From DASWHK01 sp036398215 (GTDB lineage: Bacteria; Acidobacteriota; UBA890): a stretch of 7,468 nucleotides of DNA. The notes under the pieces were generated by a model that ran no database searches, was not told where the DNA came from, and was given only the letters and a program-made list of their open reading frames with translations. Below are positions 1 to 6,372 of the stretch, one piece after another. The translations under genes and the position numbers were made by a program. Each line of letters starts with the position of its first letter. The stretch's first letter is position 1. The stretch covers positions 1-7,468 of the forward strand of contig DASWHK010000031.1 of the NCBI GenBank assembly GCA_036398215.1, read 5' to 3'.

Positions 1-1662
1 ATACGGCACCCGCGCCTCCAGCGAACAGGCCATCGACATGCGGTCGACCTTCACCAGGATGTTGTCGCACAGGTAGCTCTTCAGGTCCACGTAGAGGCTG
101 CGGTCGAGCTCGCCGCGGTCGCCGGCGCGCCGCGACAGCGCGACGATGTGGGCGCCCACCGGCGTCGAGCACGAGGCGCGGGCCTCGGGCGTCAGCAGCC
201 GGGCCAGCGCCTGCGGCCCGGCGAACAGCCGCCAGCGGGCATGGCCGAGCGCGGGGTCGTGCTCGAAGCCCTCGACGAAGCGCCGGGCCATGTTCACCCA
301 GCCCTTCTTCGCGGGCCGTGGTCCGAGAGCCCGCAGCAACGGATGGACGACGGCGGCGCGCAGCCCCTTCGGGATTCGCGCCCACTTGCGCGCCAGGCCC
401 TGGGCCACGTAGGTCTCGTAGCCGCCGAACAGCTCGTCGCCGCCGTCGCCGGAGAGCGCCACCTTGACGTGGCGGCGGGCGAGCCGCGACACGAGATACG
501 TGGGGAAGATCGAGAAGTCGCCGATCGGATCGTCCATGAACTGCATCAGGTGGTCGAACAGCTCGACCACGTCGGGCCGTATGATTTCGTCCTGGTGGTC
601 GACGCCGAGGTGGTCGGCGACCTTTCGCGCCCAGCCGAGCTCGTTGTAGCTGGGATCGTCGAAGCCGATGCTGAAGGTCCACGCCGGCCCCATGCCTGCG
701 ACCATCAGCGAGCTGTCGACCCCGCCGCTGAGAAAGGCGCCCAGCGGCACGTCGGCGACCAGGTGGCGCTGGACGCAGGCGCGCAGCGTCGCGTCGACGG
801 CGTCCTCCCAGGCGCCGGCCGTCCGCGGCGAGTCACCGACCGCCACGCCCGAGGGCGCTTGCGGCAAGCCGGTATCCGCGGACCGCCCAGCCGCCGGCGC
901 GGGGCGGCCACGGCCGGGCTCGCCCGGCGCAGGGGGCGACATGCCGCCCCCGAGCGGAACGATCGCTCCCGGCAGGTCCCACCAAACCCGCGGCGCTGGA
1001 ACGCCGCCGCCCGCGGCCGCCGCGCCCAGATCGACATCGAGCAGGCACCCGGGCTCGAGCTTGTGGATCCCGGAGAACAGGGTGGCGGCGCCGGGGACAT
1101 ACTCCCAGGCGAGAAACTGGGGGACCGCGTCAATGTTGAGCTGCGGCTGCACCAGTCCCGAGGCGAGCAGCGCCTTGATCTCGGAGCCGAACACCAGGCA
1201 GCCGCCGGCGAGCGTCCAGTACAGCGGCTTGATGCCGAGCCGATCGCGCACCAGCAGAAAGCGGCGCCGGCGCCGGTCGTGCAGGGCGATCGCGAACATG
1301 CCGCTGAGCCGGGCCGCGAAGTCGGCGCCGAGGTCCTCCCACGCGTGGACGATCACCTCGGTATCGGCAGCGGTGGCGAAGCGGTGGCCGCGCCCCTCGA
1401 GCTCACGCCGCAGCTCCCGGAAGTTGTAGATCTCGCCGTTGTAGACGGTCCGCACCGAGCGGTCCTCGTTGAAGATAGGCTGCCTGCCCCCCTCCACGTC
1501 GATGATCGACAGCCGCTGCATGCCGAGGCCGACGTTGTCGCGGACGTGCACGGCGGCGTCATCGGGGCCGCGATGCTCGATGCAGGCGCACATGCGGGCG
1601 ATTTGCTCCTCGCCGACCCGCGACTCGCCGTCGAGCGCCACGATTCCGGCGATGCCGCACAT
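1..1662 (-). CDS. asnB: Asparagine synthetase (glutamine-hydrolysing) type amidotransferase, C-terminus cut by window edge
   Basis: Uses glutamine-derived ammonia and ATP to amidate a carboxylate, aspartate in the classical enzyme. The protein opens MCGIAGIVAL, so Cys2 is the catalytic N-terminal nucleophile once Met is removed. RHGPD-type motif variant EHRGPDD (29-35) and YNGEIYNF (74-81) belong to the class II glutaminase domain (about 1-190). The synthetase domain shows the ATP-binding PP-loop SGGVDSS (312-318), SGDGGDELFGGYE (404-416) and VKVDRMSMACSLEARVPY at the cut end. It reads through to base 1 without a stop; 554 residues are visible and roughly 80-100 should be missing. The ATG at 1662 shares its A with the TGA of the upstream glycosyltransferase, so translation is probably coupled; no good Shine-Dalgarno is seen. 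Residues about 235-283 are an extra Pro/Gly/Ala-rich linker made of hairpin DNA. In a polysaccharide cluster the true substrate may be a sugar acid rather than aspartate; that is inference. Confidence 0.95.
   Translation of the reverse strand, partial: MCGIAGIVALDGESRVGEEQIARMCACIEHRGPDDAAVHVRDNVGLGMQRLSIIDVEGGRQPIFNEDRSVRTVYNGEIYNFRELRRELEGRGHRFATAADTEVIVHAWEDLGADFAARLSGMFAIALHDRRRRRFLLVRDRLGIKPLYWTLAGGCLVFGSEIKALLASGLVQPQLNIDAVPQFLAWEYVPGAATLFSGIHKLEPGCLLDVDLGAAAAGGGVPAPRVWWDLPGAIVPLGGGMSPPAPGEPGRGRPAPAAGRSADTGLPQAPSGVAVGDSPRTAGAWEDAVDATLRACVQRHLVADVPLGAFLSGGVDSSLMVAGMGPAWTFSIGFDDPSYNELGWARKVADHLGVDHQDEIIRPDVVELFDHLMQFMDDPIGDFSIFPTYLVSRLARRHVKVALSGDGGDELFGGYETYVAQGLARKWARIPKGLRAAVVHPLLRALGPRPAKKGWVNMARRFVEGFEHDPALGHARWRLFAGPQALARLLTPEARASCSTPVGAHIVALSRRAGDRGELDRSLYVDLKSYLCDNILVKVDRMSMACSLEARVPY
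821..951. repeat. Run of consecutive inverted repeats forming an in-frame insert in asnB
   Basis: About 130 bases inside asnB, coding for residues about 238-281, are almost entirely inverted repeats. Outer arms of 8 bp lie at 821-828 and 876-883. Inside are adjacent stems at 846-857 (CGCCC, loop GA, GGGCG) and 857-869 (GCTTGC, one-base loop, GCAAGC). Then come CCGCCC/GGGCGG at 883-888 and 902-907, GCCGGGC-TC-GCCCGGC at 913-928, and a near-perfect 20-bp palindrome at 932-951 centred on CATG. The encoded peptide is rich in Pro, Gly, Ala and Arg with no fold signal. It sits between the glutaminase domain and the PP-loop domain, where extra length is tolerable. Confidence 0.8.
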
Positions 1663-3071
1663 CAGGAGGTCACCAGCGCCAGCAGACGCCGCATCTTGTC
1701 GCGATAGGCGGCGGGCGAGTAGCGCTCCTGATAGAGGCGCCGGGCGGCGGCGACGCGTCGCTCAACGTCCTCGCCGCCGGCGAGCGCCGCCACCAGGCCG
1801 CCGGCCATCGAGCGGGGATCGGGATCCACCAGCAGGCAGTGGTCGTCGGCGAGCACCTGGGTGTGCGAGTCGATGCGGGTGGCCACCAGCGGCACGCCGC
1901 TGGCGATCTGCTCGTAGATCTTCAGCGGCGTGTTCGAGCCGGCGGTGCGCGGCGAGGTCAACACCGCGGCGGCGCGGCTGGCCCGCTGCGCGAGCTCGCG
2001 GGAGACCTGGCCGGTGAACCGGCAGTCGTCGGGAAGCAGGTCGAGCTGCGCGGCGTGTGCCCGGTAGCGCTCCACCTGGTCGGGGCGGCCGCCGAGCAAC
2101 AGCAGGACCGGGTCGGCTGCGCGCGTGGCCGCGGCCCCCACGCCGGACGCGGGCCCGTTCTCCGCGCCGATCGTGGTCGTGTCGTCGTCGCCGCCGCGGT
2201 CTCGACGATCGCCGCCGCCGCCTCGGGCCGGACGATCGCCACCGCCGGCGCGCAGGCGTGCGAACGCCTCCAGCAGCAGGTCGATGCCTTGATAGCTCTC
2301 GAACGTGCCGGCGTAGAGAACCACCGGCCGCGGTCCTTCGAGCAGCGCCAGCCAGCCGGCCTGCTCATTGTCGCCTTCGTCACGAGTATTCGCCGGAGCC
2401 GGCCCGGTTCCCGAACCCTGCTGCAGCCGCCGCGCGCCCCCGTCCGGGGAGCCTTGCCGCGGCCGCCGAGCCGACCCCTCTCGGGGACCCTGACGCAGCC
2501 GCAGCGGATCGAACAGCGAGTTCTCGATCAGGAAGTGGCGCCCGGGCTCGCGCACCCGGGCGACCGCATGCTCGGCGAGCGCCGGCGAGATCGTGATGAT
2601 GGCGTCGGCGGTCGCCAGGCAGCCGTCCTCGAGGCGCCGGAACACGCCGATCAACAGCCGCGAGCGGGTGAAGCGGAAGTTGACCAGCTGCTGGGAGAGC
2701 AGCGAGTGCATGTCGTAGACGAGCTTGAAGCGGAAGATCGGCCGCAGGAAACGACTGAAGAAGACGCTCTCCTCGTGGGCATGGACGACGTCGTAGCGGT
2801 TCCTCGCCATCATTGCCACCGCCCACAACAGCAGCCAGACGTCGAGGAACGCCTTCAGCAGCGACGGGCCGACCTTGACGTCCCCCAGCCAGGCGAAGCG
2901 CGGGATGCGGACGATCCGCACGCCCGGGATGTCGGCGTCGACGCCCTGGCCGTAGGTGAGCAGGTCGACGTCGAAGCCGAGCTCGGCGGTCACCAGCGTC
3001 CGGTAGTAGACGCTCAGCGGCGTGCCGCGCGGCGTGAAGAAGGGCTGCGGAGCGATGGCGAGGACCTTCAC
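1662..3071 (-). CDS. Glycosyltransferase, family 4 (GT-B fold) type, with two low-complexity inserts
   Basis: Probably transfers a sugar from a nucleotide-sugar donor to a growing surface polysaccharide or lipid-linked intermediate on the cytoplasmic side of the membrane. The 469-residue protein starts VKVLAIAPQPFFTPRGTPLS, a typical GT-B acceptor-domain opening with a Gly-rich loop. VVHAHEE (95-101) and YDMHSLL (119-125) follow. The donor domain has VLYAGTFESYQGIDLLLEA (251-269), and the nucleotide-sugar region NTPLKIYEQIASGVPLVAT (380-398) contains the conserved Glu. The hydrophobic stretch 71-88 (LLKAFLDVWLLLWAVAMM) may be a membrane-associating helix. The start is GTG at 3071, whose bases form GTGA with the stop of the upstream gene (4-base overlap). 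The frame stays open further upstream, but that part lies inside the hydrolase gene. Two inserts are unusual: residues about 188-236 at the boundary of the two Rossmann domains, and about 275-320 before the LLLLGG strand. The exact sugar is not predictable. Confidence 0.9.
   Translation of the reverse strand: MKVLAIAPQPFFTPRGTPLSVYYRTLVTAELGFDVDLLTYGQGVDADIPGVRIVRIPRFAWLGDVKVGPSLLKAFLDVWLLLWAVAMMARNRYDVVHAHEESVFFSRFLRPIFRFKLVYDMHSLLSQQLVNFRFTRSRLLIGVFRRLEDGCLATADAIITISPALAEHAVARVREPGRHFLIENSLFDPLRLRQGPREGSARRPRQGSPDGGARRLQQGSGTGPAPANTRDEGDNEQAGWLALLEGPRPVVLYAGTFESYQGIDLLLEAFARLRAGGGDRPARGGGGDRRDRGGDDDTTTIGAENGPASGVGAAATRAADPVLLLLGGRPDQVERYRAHAAQLDLLPDDCRFTGQVSRELAQRASRAAAVLTSPRTAGSNTPLKIYEQIASGVPLVATRIDSHTQVLADDHCLLVDPDPRSMAGGLVAALAGGEDVERRVAAARRLYQERYSPAAYRDKMRRLLALVTS
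2196..2249 (-). repeat. 27-bp in-frame tandem repeat in the glycosyltransferase (second insert)
   Basis: Two 27-bp units encode AGGGDRPAR (residues 275-283) and GGGGDRRDR (284-292), followed by a decaying third unit GGDDDTTTI. On the plus strand the shared word GACGATCGCC recurs at 2204-2213 and 2231-2240, 27 bases apart. The stretch continues with low-complexity sequence to about residue 320. It lies in a loop of the donor domain just before PVLLLLGG. Confidence 0.65.
2394..2501 (-). repeat. 36-bp in-frame tandem repeat, three units, each with a small hairpin (first glycosyltransferase insert)
   Basis: Three imperfect 12-residue units are encoded: RLRQGPREGSAR (191-202), RPRQGSPDGGAR (203-214) and RLQQGSGTGPAP (215-226). 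Each unit holds a short stem at about the same place on the plus strand: CCCC-TCTC-GGGG at 2475-2486, CCCC-GTCC-GGGG at 2438-2449, and GGTTC-CC-GAACC at 2406-2417. The loop sequences differ while the stems pair, so the pairing seems better kept than the bases. The insert sits between the two GT-B domains. Confidence 0.7.
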
Positions 3072-4126
3072 GGCGGCCCCCCGCCGGTCGCCGGATCGGG
3101 GCCGGGTGCCGTGGCGTCCCCGGCGCCCAGCCGCTTGCGCACCTGCATGGCGAGCTGGTCGCGGACGAAGTCGAGCGGGCCGGCGTGGCGGCCGAAGGTG
3201 TCGGGCTGGCGGTGGCAGCCGCGCAGCTGCGCGACGATCGCGGCCGCGGGGCGCTCGGGGTCGAGCTCGCCGCGCAGGGCGAAGCCGCACCGGCCGGCCT
3301 TGGTTGCCTGGCGGGGCGAGGGCAGGGGGTCGCTGCCCGGCAACACGAACACGCCGTGGCGCGCCGCCTCGGCAAACAGGCGCGGCGGCGGGAAGCCGCG
3401 CGGCCGGCCGGCGTTGTCGCCGAGGAAAAAGCGGCCGGCGGCGCCCGAGCGCAGCAGCGCCGCGACCCGGCGGCCGCGGCGAGACCACCACTTCCCGAAG
3501 CCCCAAGGAACCACCGGAACGGCGCCGCGCTCAAGGACCGCGGCGACGGCGGCGTCCAGCGCCAGCCCCTCGCCGAGGTCCTCGCCAAGGCCCAGCCCCA
3601 GCACCTCGAGGCCCTCGCGGGTCACCAGCTGGCGGCCGGCGACCAGCAGTAGCCGGGCGCCCGGGCGTCGTTCGGGGGCCGCCCACAGGGAGTTGGCTTC
3701 GGCGGTGCGCTCGAACCGCCAGGCGCCGGAGGGGGCGCCGGCCGGCGGGTGCCCGGCCGGCGCCGCCCCGCCGGCGGCTGGGTCGAGAGGTTGCGGTGCC
3801 TCCCGGCCGGCGAGCGGGCGCCCCGCAGCCGCGTGCCCGCCGGTGGGCGCCCTGCCGGCTGGCGCGTCCCCGGCGGCGGCGCGCCAGCCGGCGAAGGCCG
3901 CGGCGCCGTGGCTCTCGGTGAGCATCAGGCCGCCGGTGAATGAATCGGCGACGCCGAGCTGCTCGCCGCCGCGGCGCAGGTTGTCGTACGCGGCGTCGAG
4001 GAAAGGGTCGAGGGCGAAGCCGGGATGGAAGTGCACGTGGGCGTCGAGAAGGATCTCGTGGGCCGCGGGCATGCGGGCGCGCGCGGGCGGAGTCCGGTCG
4101 CCGGCACCGGCGTCCGCGCCGCTCAC
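3068..4126 (-). CDS. Putative metal-dependent hydrolase (PHP/amidohydrolase-like) in a polysaccharide operon
   Basis: A 352-residue protein I do not recognise as a named family. LLDAHVHFHPGF (26-37) gives a D-x-H-x-H-x-H signature, as at the start of PHP-type and amidohydrolase-type TIM-barrel metal enzymes. Further stretches likely to matter are VPVVPWGFGKWW (203-214), FFLGDNAGRPRG (233-244) and HGVFVLPGSDPLP (257-269), which read like strand-end loops of the same barrel. No signal peptide is seen, so it should be cytoplasmic. The start is GTG at 4126, forming GTGA with the methyltransferase stop and preceded by GGGAGG four bases away. An ATG at 4072 (residue 19, MPAAHEILLDAH) is the alternative, since residues 1-18 are low complexity. 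Residues about 83-136 are an Ala/Gly/Pro insert with AG[R/H]xP repeats built on perfect inverted repeats. The tail (about 335-352) is also low complexity. Substrate unknown; the operon suggests a sugar or glycan. Confidence 0.7.
   Translation of the reverse strand: MSGADAGAGDRTPPARARMPAAHEILLDAHVHFHPGFALDPFLDAAYDNLRRGGEQLGVADSFTGGLMLTESHGAAAFAGWRAAAGDAPAGRAPTGGHAAAGRPLAGREAPQPLDPAAGGAAPAGHPPAGAPSGAWRFERTAEANSLWAAPERRPGARLLLVAGRQLVTREGLEVLGLGLGEDLGEGLALDAAVAAVLERGAVPVVPWGFGKWWSRRGRRVAALLRSGAAGRFFLGDNAGRPRGFPPPRLFAEAARHGVFVLPGSDPLPSPRQATKAGRCGFALRGELDPERPAAAIVAQLRGCHRQPDTFGRHAGPLDFVRDQLAMQVRKRLGAGDATAPGPDPATGGGPP
3734..3764. repeat. Perfect 12-bp inverted repeat inside the hydrolase insert
   Basis: Arms GGCGCCGGCCGG (3734-3745) and CCGGCCGGCGCC (3753-3764) pair perfectly around a 7-base loop. 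They lie at the C-terminal edge of the extra segment, in coding sequence for Ala/Gly/Pro repeats. The position inside a gene argues against a terminator. Confidence 0.75.
3854..3892. repeat. Perfect 13-bp inverted repeat at the N-terminal edge of the hydrolase insert
   Basis: Arms GCCGGCTGGCGCG (3854-3866) and CGCGCCAGCCGGC (3880-3892) pair perfectly around a 13-base loop. The arm at 3880-3892 encodes AGWR, the last residues that look native. The other arm encodes DAPAG at the start of the low-complexity segment. This suggests that the insert began with an inverted copy of the flanking gene sequence. Confidence 0.75.
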
Positions 4127-4737
4127 GCCGCCTCCCGCGGGCCGGCGTGCTTGCGCAGCAGCGTCACACGGTACATCTGGAAGCAGCGGTCGTCCTCGAC
4201 CCGCAGGCCCGGGGCGCCGATGAAGGCGCCGTGGATGGTCTTGGCGCCGATGTCCTTGTACGCGAGGCCGGTGTCGTCGTCGTGGATCGAACGGGAGTGG
4301 ACCAGCAGCAGGTCGCCGCCATCGTCGAGCGCCGCCAGGATCTTGGCCCTCACGGCGTCGAGATCTCCCGGCTGCACGTAGACGAGCACCTCGGAGCAGA
4401 CGATCAGATCGAAGCCCCCCGGTAGCGGCTGCGTGACGACGTCGAGCCGCGCGGTCCGCACGTTCGGCTTGTCCTCGAGCCGGCCGCGGGCCCGTCGCAG
4501 CGCCCGCTCGGAGAGATCGACCATCAGCAGGTCATCGACCCGGTCGGCGAGCAGCCGGGCGAGCAGGCCCTCGCCGCCGCCGATCTCCAGGCCCGTGGCA
4601 TAGCGGCGGTCGGGGATCGCCGCCATCGTCGCCGCGCGCTTCTCCTCCTCCGCCGCGCTCTCGCCGATCTCGTAGGGATCCTCGCGCCGGTAGAGGTACT
4701 CGAAGTAGCCGCGCACGAGGGCCCGGTTGTCGCGCAT
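4123..4737 (-). CDS. NodS-like SAM-dependent methyltransferase
   Basis: Transfers a methyl group from S-adenosylmethionine, probably to a sugar or sugar-lipid substrate given the neighbours. The 204-residue class I Rossmann protein has motif I EIGGGEG (51-57), the ribose-binding acid in MVDLS (D74), LDVV (98-101), the motif IV-like region FDLIVCSEVLVYV (109-121) and LLLVHS (143-148). The pattern of motif I, VDLSERAL and SEVLxY is typical of NodS-type N-methyltransferases, but N- versus O-methylation cannot be told. It is the first gene of the minus-strand operon; its TGA overlaps the GTG of the next gene. The ATG at 4737 is the only usual start. The frame stays open upstream to about 4921 without ATG, GTG or TTG, and no Shine-Dalgarno is evident. 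It is the only gene of the operon without a low-complexity insert. Confidence 0.88.
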   Translation of the reverse strand: MRDNRALVRGYFEYLYRREDPYEIGESAAEEEKRAATMAAIPDRRYATGLEIGGGEGLLARLLADRVDDLLMVDLSERALRRARGRLEDKPNVRTARLDVVTQPLPGGFDLIVCSEVLVYVQPGDLDAVRAKILAALDDGGDLLLVHSRSIHDDDTGLAYKDIGAKTIHGAFIGAPGLRVEDDRCFQMYRVTLLRKHAGPREAA

Positions 4738-4885
4738 GAGACGGCGGGCCCAGCGGGTCAGCGTGTGCTTGACGGTGCCGAGGAGTCCGATGAGAAGCTC
4801 GATCAGGCAGAAGGTTGACGAAGCGGTGCCGCGGAGCGCAATGCTAACAGCCGCCGATGCCCTCCGGAGCCGCGGCGAAGGTGAA

Positions 4886-4901
4886 ATCGAGGGGCCTCGA
4901 T
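4886..4901. promoter_or_regulatory. 7-bp inverted repeat, possible operator
   Basis: ATCGAGG (4886-4892) and CCTCGAT (4895-4901) pair perfectly around two bases. It lies about 150 bases before the methyltransferase start and 335 before the deacetylase, and has no T-run, so a regulator site is more likely than a terminator. This rests on symmetry and position alone. Confidence 0.25.
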
Positions 4902-5092
4902 CGGGTTCTCGCTCGATACAGCGTCAACAGGCTGCGGAGCGGTGCCCGCGCCTGGCTGCACCGCGAGATAACGCGCGCCCCGGCGCCGCTCTGCCGCGGG
5001 GGGCTGAGACCTCGATCAGTCGCCGAAGTCGGCGCGAACGGACGGGAAAGCGTCGCCGCCGGTATCATCTGTCCCGGTCGAGCTTCTCCGGC

Positions 5093-5218
5093 CCCGAACA
5101 AGGCATTACGGGACCCGAACAACGCATCACCGGTCCGGAACAAGGCCTCAGCGATCCCGAACAACGCATCACCGGTCCCGAACAACGCATGACCGGTCCC
5201 GAACAACGCATCGTCGTC
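5093..5218. repeat. 21-bp tandem repeat array, six units, directly upstream of the deacetylase
   Basis: Units start at 5093, 5114, 5135, 5156, 5177 and 5198 with an exact 21-base period. The common unit opens CCCGAACAACGCATC and ends ACCGGT. Units 2 and 4 are identical, unit 5 differs at one base, units 1 and 6 at four, and unit 3 at five. A seventh degenerate unit (CCCGAGCCGCGCAGC...) begins at 5219 and runs into the deacetylase ATG at 5236. There are no spacers, so it is not a CRISPR array. The frame of the deacetylase is open through the array but offers no start. The period equals about two turns of B-DNA, so all units face the same side of the helix. Confidence 0.92.
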
Positions 5219-5235
5219 CCCGAGCCGCGCAGCGC

Positions 5236-6258
5236 ATGGACATTCCAGTCTTCTGTTACCACAACGCTTTCGCCGACGGCCTCGAGAAGGACCTCGCCTT
5301 CCTCGCCGCCAACGGCTACCGAACGCTGACGGCGAGCGAGCTGGTGGATGCGCTGACCGAGGCGGTCCCGCCGCCGCCGAAGGCCGTGGCGCTGACCTTC
5401 GACGACGGGCTGCTGAGCCTCAAGACCGTCGGCCTGCCGCTGCTGCAGCGTTACGACGCCCGGGCCACGGTCTTCGCCATCACCGGGCTGACGCCGGAGG
5501 GGCGGACCGCGCCTACCGCTGCGAACCACCGCGGCCCGACACGCGGAGGCGAGGGAGGCCTCGGCAGGGGTGATGTCGGCAGGGGCGAACATCCCGGCGG
5601 GGGCGAACGCGACCTCAGCCGGGCCGCAGGCGACCTCGGCGCGGTTGGAGGCGACCCCAACCGGCTGCTCGGCTGGGACGACCTGCGGGACCTGCGCGAC
5701 AGCGGCTGCTTCGAGATCGGCTCGCACGGCCATCGGCACAACCCGGTGCACGTCGGGCTCACCGAAGGCGATCGCCTGCGGGTCGAGGATTACGACCGGC
5801 TCTACGACATGCCGATGGAATGGGGACCGTCGGGCGACGAGGCCGCCGTCCACGCCTTCGACGGCGTCGCTTCACGGCCGGCCCGGCCGCTGTTCGCCAC
5901 CGAGACGATCATCGTCGGCGGCCGGCGACTCGATTCGCGCGAGCCGATCCTGCAGGACCTGCGGGCCTCCGGCGCGGCGCTGCGCGAGCGGCTCGGCATC
6001 GAGCGCCTCCACCTTTGCCTTCCCTACGGCGCTGGCACCGAGGCGATCCCCGGCCTCGCCCGCGAGGCCAGCTTCGAGTCGGTGTTCTGGTCGCGGCGCC
6101 CCGACCGCCGCCGCAACGAGCCCGGCGACGACCCCTACCGCATCGTCCGCCGCAAGCACGACTTCGTCCGCCGCCTGCCGGGACGCGGCCGCCGCTCGCT
6201 GCTCGACCTGGGGCTCGCCAAGGCGTTCCGACGATTGCGCGGCGATCCCTGGGCCTGA
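5236..6258 (+). CDS. Polysaccharide deacetylase family protein (NodB-like, carbohydrate esterase 4 type)
   Basis: Likely removes N- or O-acetyl groups from a surface polysaccharide, using a metal held by an Asp and two His. The 340-residue protein opens MDIPVFCYHNAF, a typical start for this group. It has ALTFDDG (52-58), the catalytic and metal Asp motif, then SHGHRHNP (163-170), whose H164 and H168 give the H-x3-H metal ligands, and PYGAGT (263-268) as the third motif. A stretch around DYDRLYDMPMEWGPSGDEA (185-203) lies between motifs 2 and 3. No signal peptide is visible, so cytoplasmic action or export by another route must be assumed. The ATG at 5236 is the only usual start after the stop at 5005 in this frame, and no Shine-Dalgarno precedes it. 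Residues about 88-142 are an extra Gly/Arg-rich repeat segment between the first and second metal motifs. It is transcribed away from the methyltransferase operon. Confidence 0.9.
   Translation: MDIPVFCYHNAFADGLEKDLAFLAANGYRTLTASELVDALTEAVPPPPKAVALTFDDGLLSLKTVGLPLLQRYDARATVFAITGLTPEGRTAPTAANHRGPTRGGEGGLGRGDVGRGEHPGGGERDLSRAAGDLGAVGGDPNRLLGWDDLRDLRDSGCFEIGSHGHRHNPVHVGLTEGDRLRVEDYDRLYDMPMEWGPSGDEAAVHAFDGVASRPARPLFATETIIVGGRRLDSREPILQDLRASGAALRERLGIERLHLCLPYGAGTEAIPGLAREASFESVFWSRRPDRRRNEPGDDPYRIVRRKHDFVRRLPGRGRRSLLDLGLAKAFRRLRGDPWA
5563..5658 (+). repeat. In-frame 15-bp and 21-bp repeats in the deacetylase insert
   Basis: Two 15-bp units beginning GGCAGGGG (5563-5577, 5578-5592) encode GRGDV and GRGEH. 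Three 21-bp units (5596-5616, 5617-5637, 5638-5658) encode GGGERDL, SRAAGDL and GAVGGDP, ending in GACCTC, GACCTC and GACCCC. The upstream part of the insert (from about 5497) is also low complexity. The whole segment separates the TFDDG strand region from LLGWDDLRDL, where deacetylases normally need only a short connection. Confidence 0.7.
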
Positions 6259-6372
6259 CGCCCGGCGCGCCGCCGCCGCCTACGCCGACAGGGGTCCCGG
6301 CGATCTCGAGGTACGGCGGACCCTCTACTTCGGGGGAGGCCCGGGGCTTTTGGTAGCGCGCACAGGCATGAC

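Larger units (their letters stand above)
4738..5235. other. Divergent intergenic region between methyltransferase operon and deacetylase
   Basis: No convincing gene lies in these 498 bases; frames open across it are GC-rich shadows without usable starts. It should hold promoters for both directions. A weak sigma70-like candidate for the deacetylase is TATCAT at 5063-5068 with CGGACG 18 bases upstream (5039-5044), matching TTGACA at three of six positions. If it is used, the 21-bp repeat array would lie in the mRNA leader. No clear promoter for the minus-strand operon was found. The region also contains an inverted repeat at 4886-4901. Confidence 0.6.

Noticed and set aside
148..1707. Long plus-strand open frame of 519 codons opposite asnB
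   Set aside because: It is antisense to an unmistakable asparagine synthetase, its peptide has no recognisable motif, and very high GC leaves antisense frames open.
3072..3506. Upstream extension of the glycosyltransferase frame by 145 codons
   Set aside because: It lies within the hydrolase gene and reads as low-complexity Arg/Pro; the GT-B fold begins at VKVLAIAP with GTG at 3071.
3734..3764. Rho-independent terminator
   Set aside because: The hairpin is inside a coding gene of a coupled operon and lacks a U-tract.
1839..4223. Plus-strand open frame of 794 codons
   Set aside because: It crosses three well-supported minus-strand genes and is rich in Arg, Pro and Ala with no domain pattern, so it is a shadow.
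5093..5218. CRISPR array
   Set aside because: Units abut with a 21-base period and no unique spacers, and no cas gene is present.
4727..5329. Plus-strand frame translating the repeat array as PEQRITG units
   Set aside because: Its start overlaps the methyltransferase 5' end, it runs into the deacetylase in another frame and the peptide matches nothing. The repeat is better read as non-coding.
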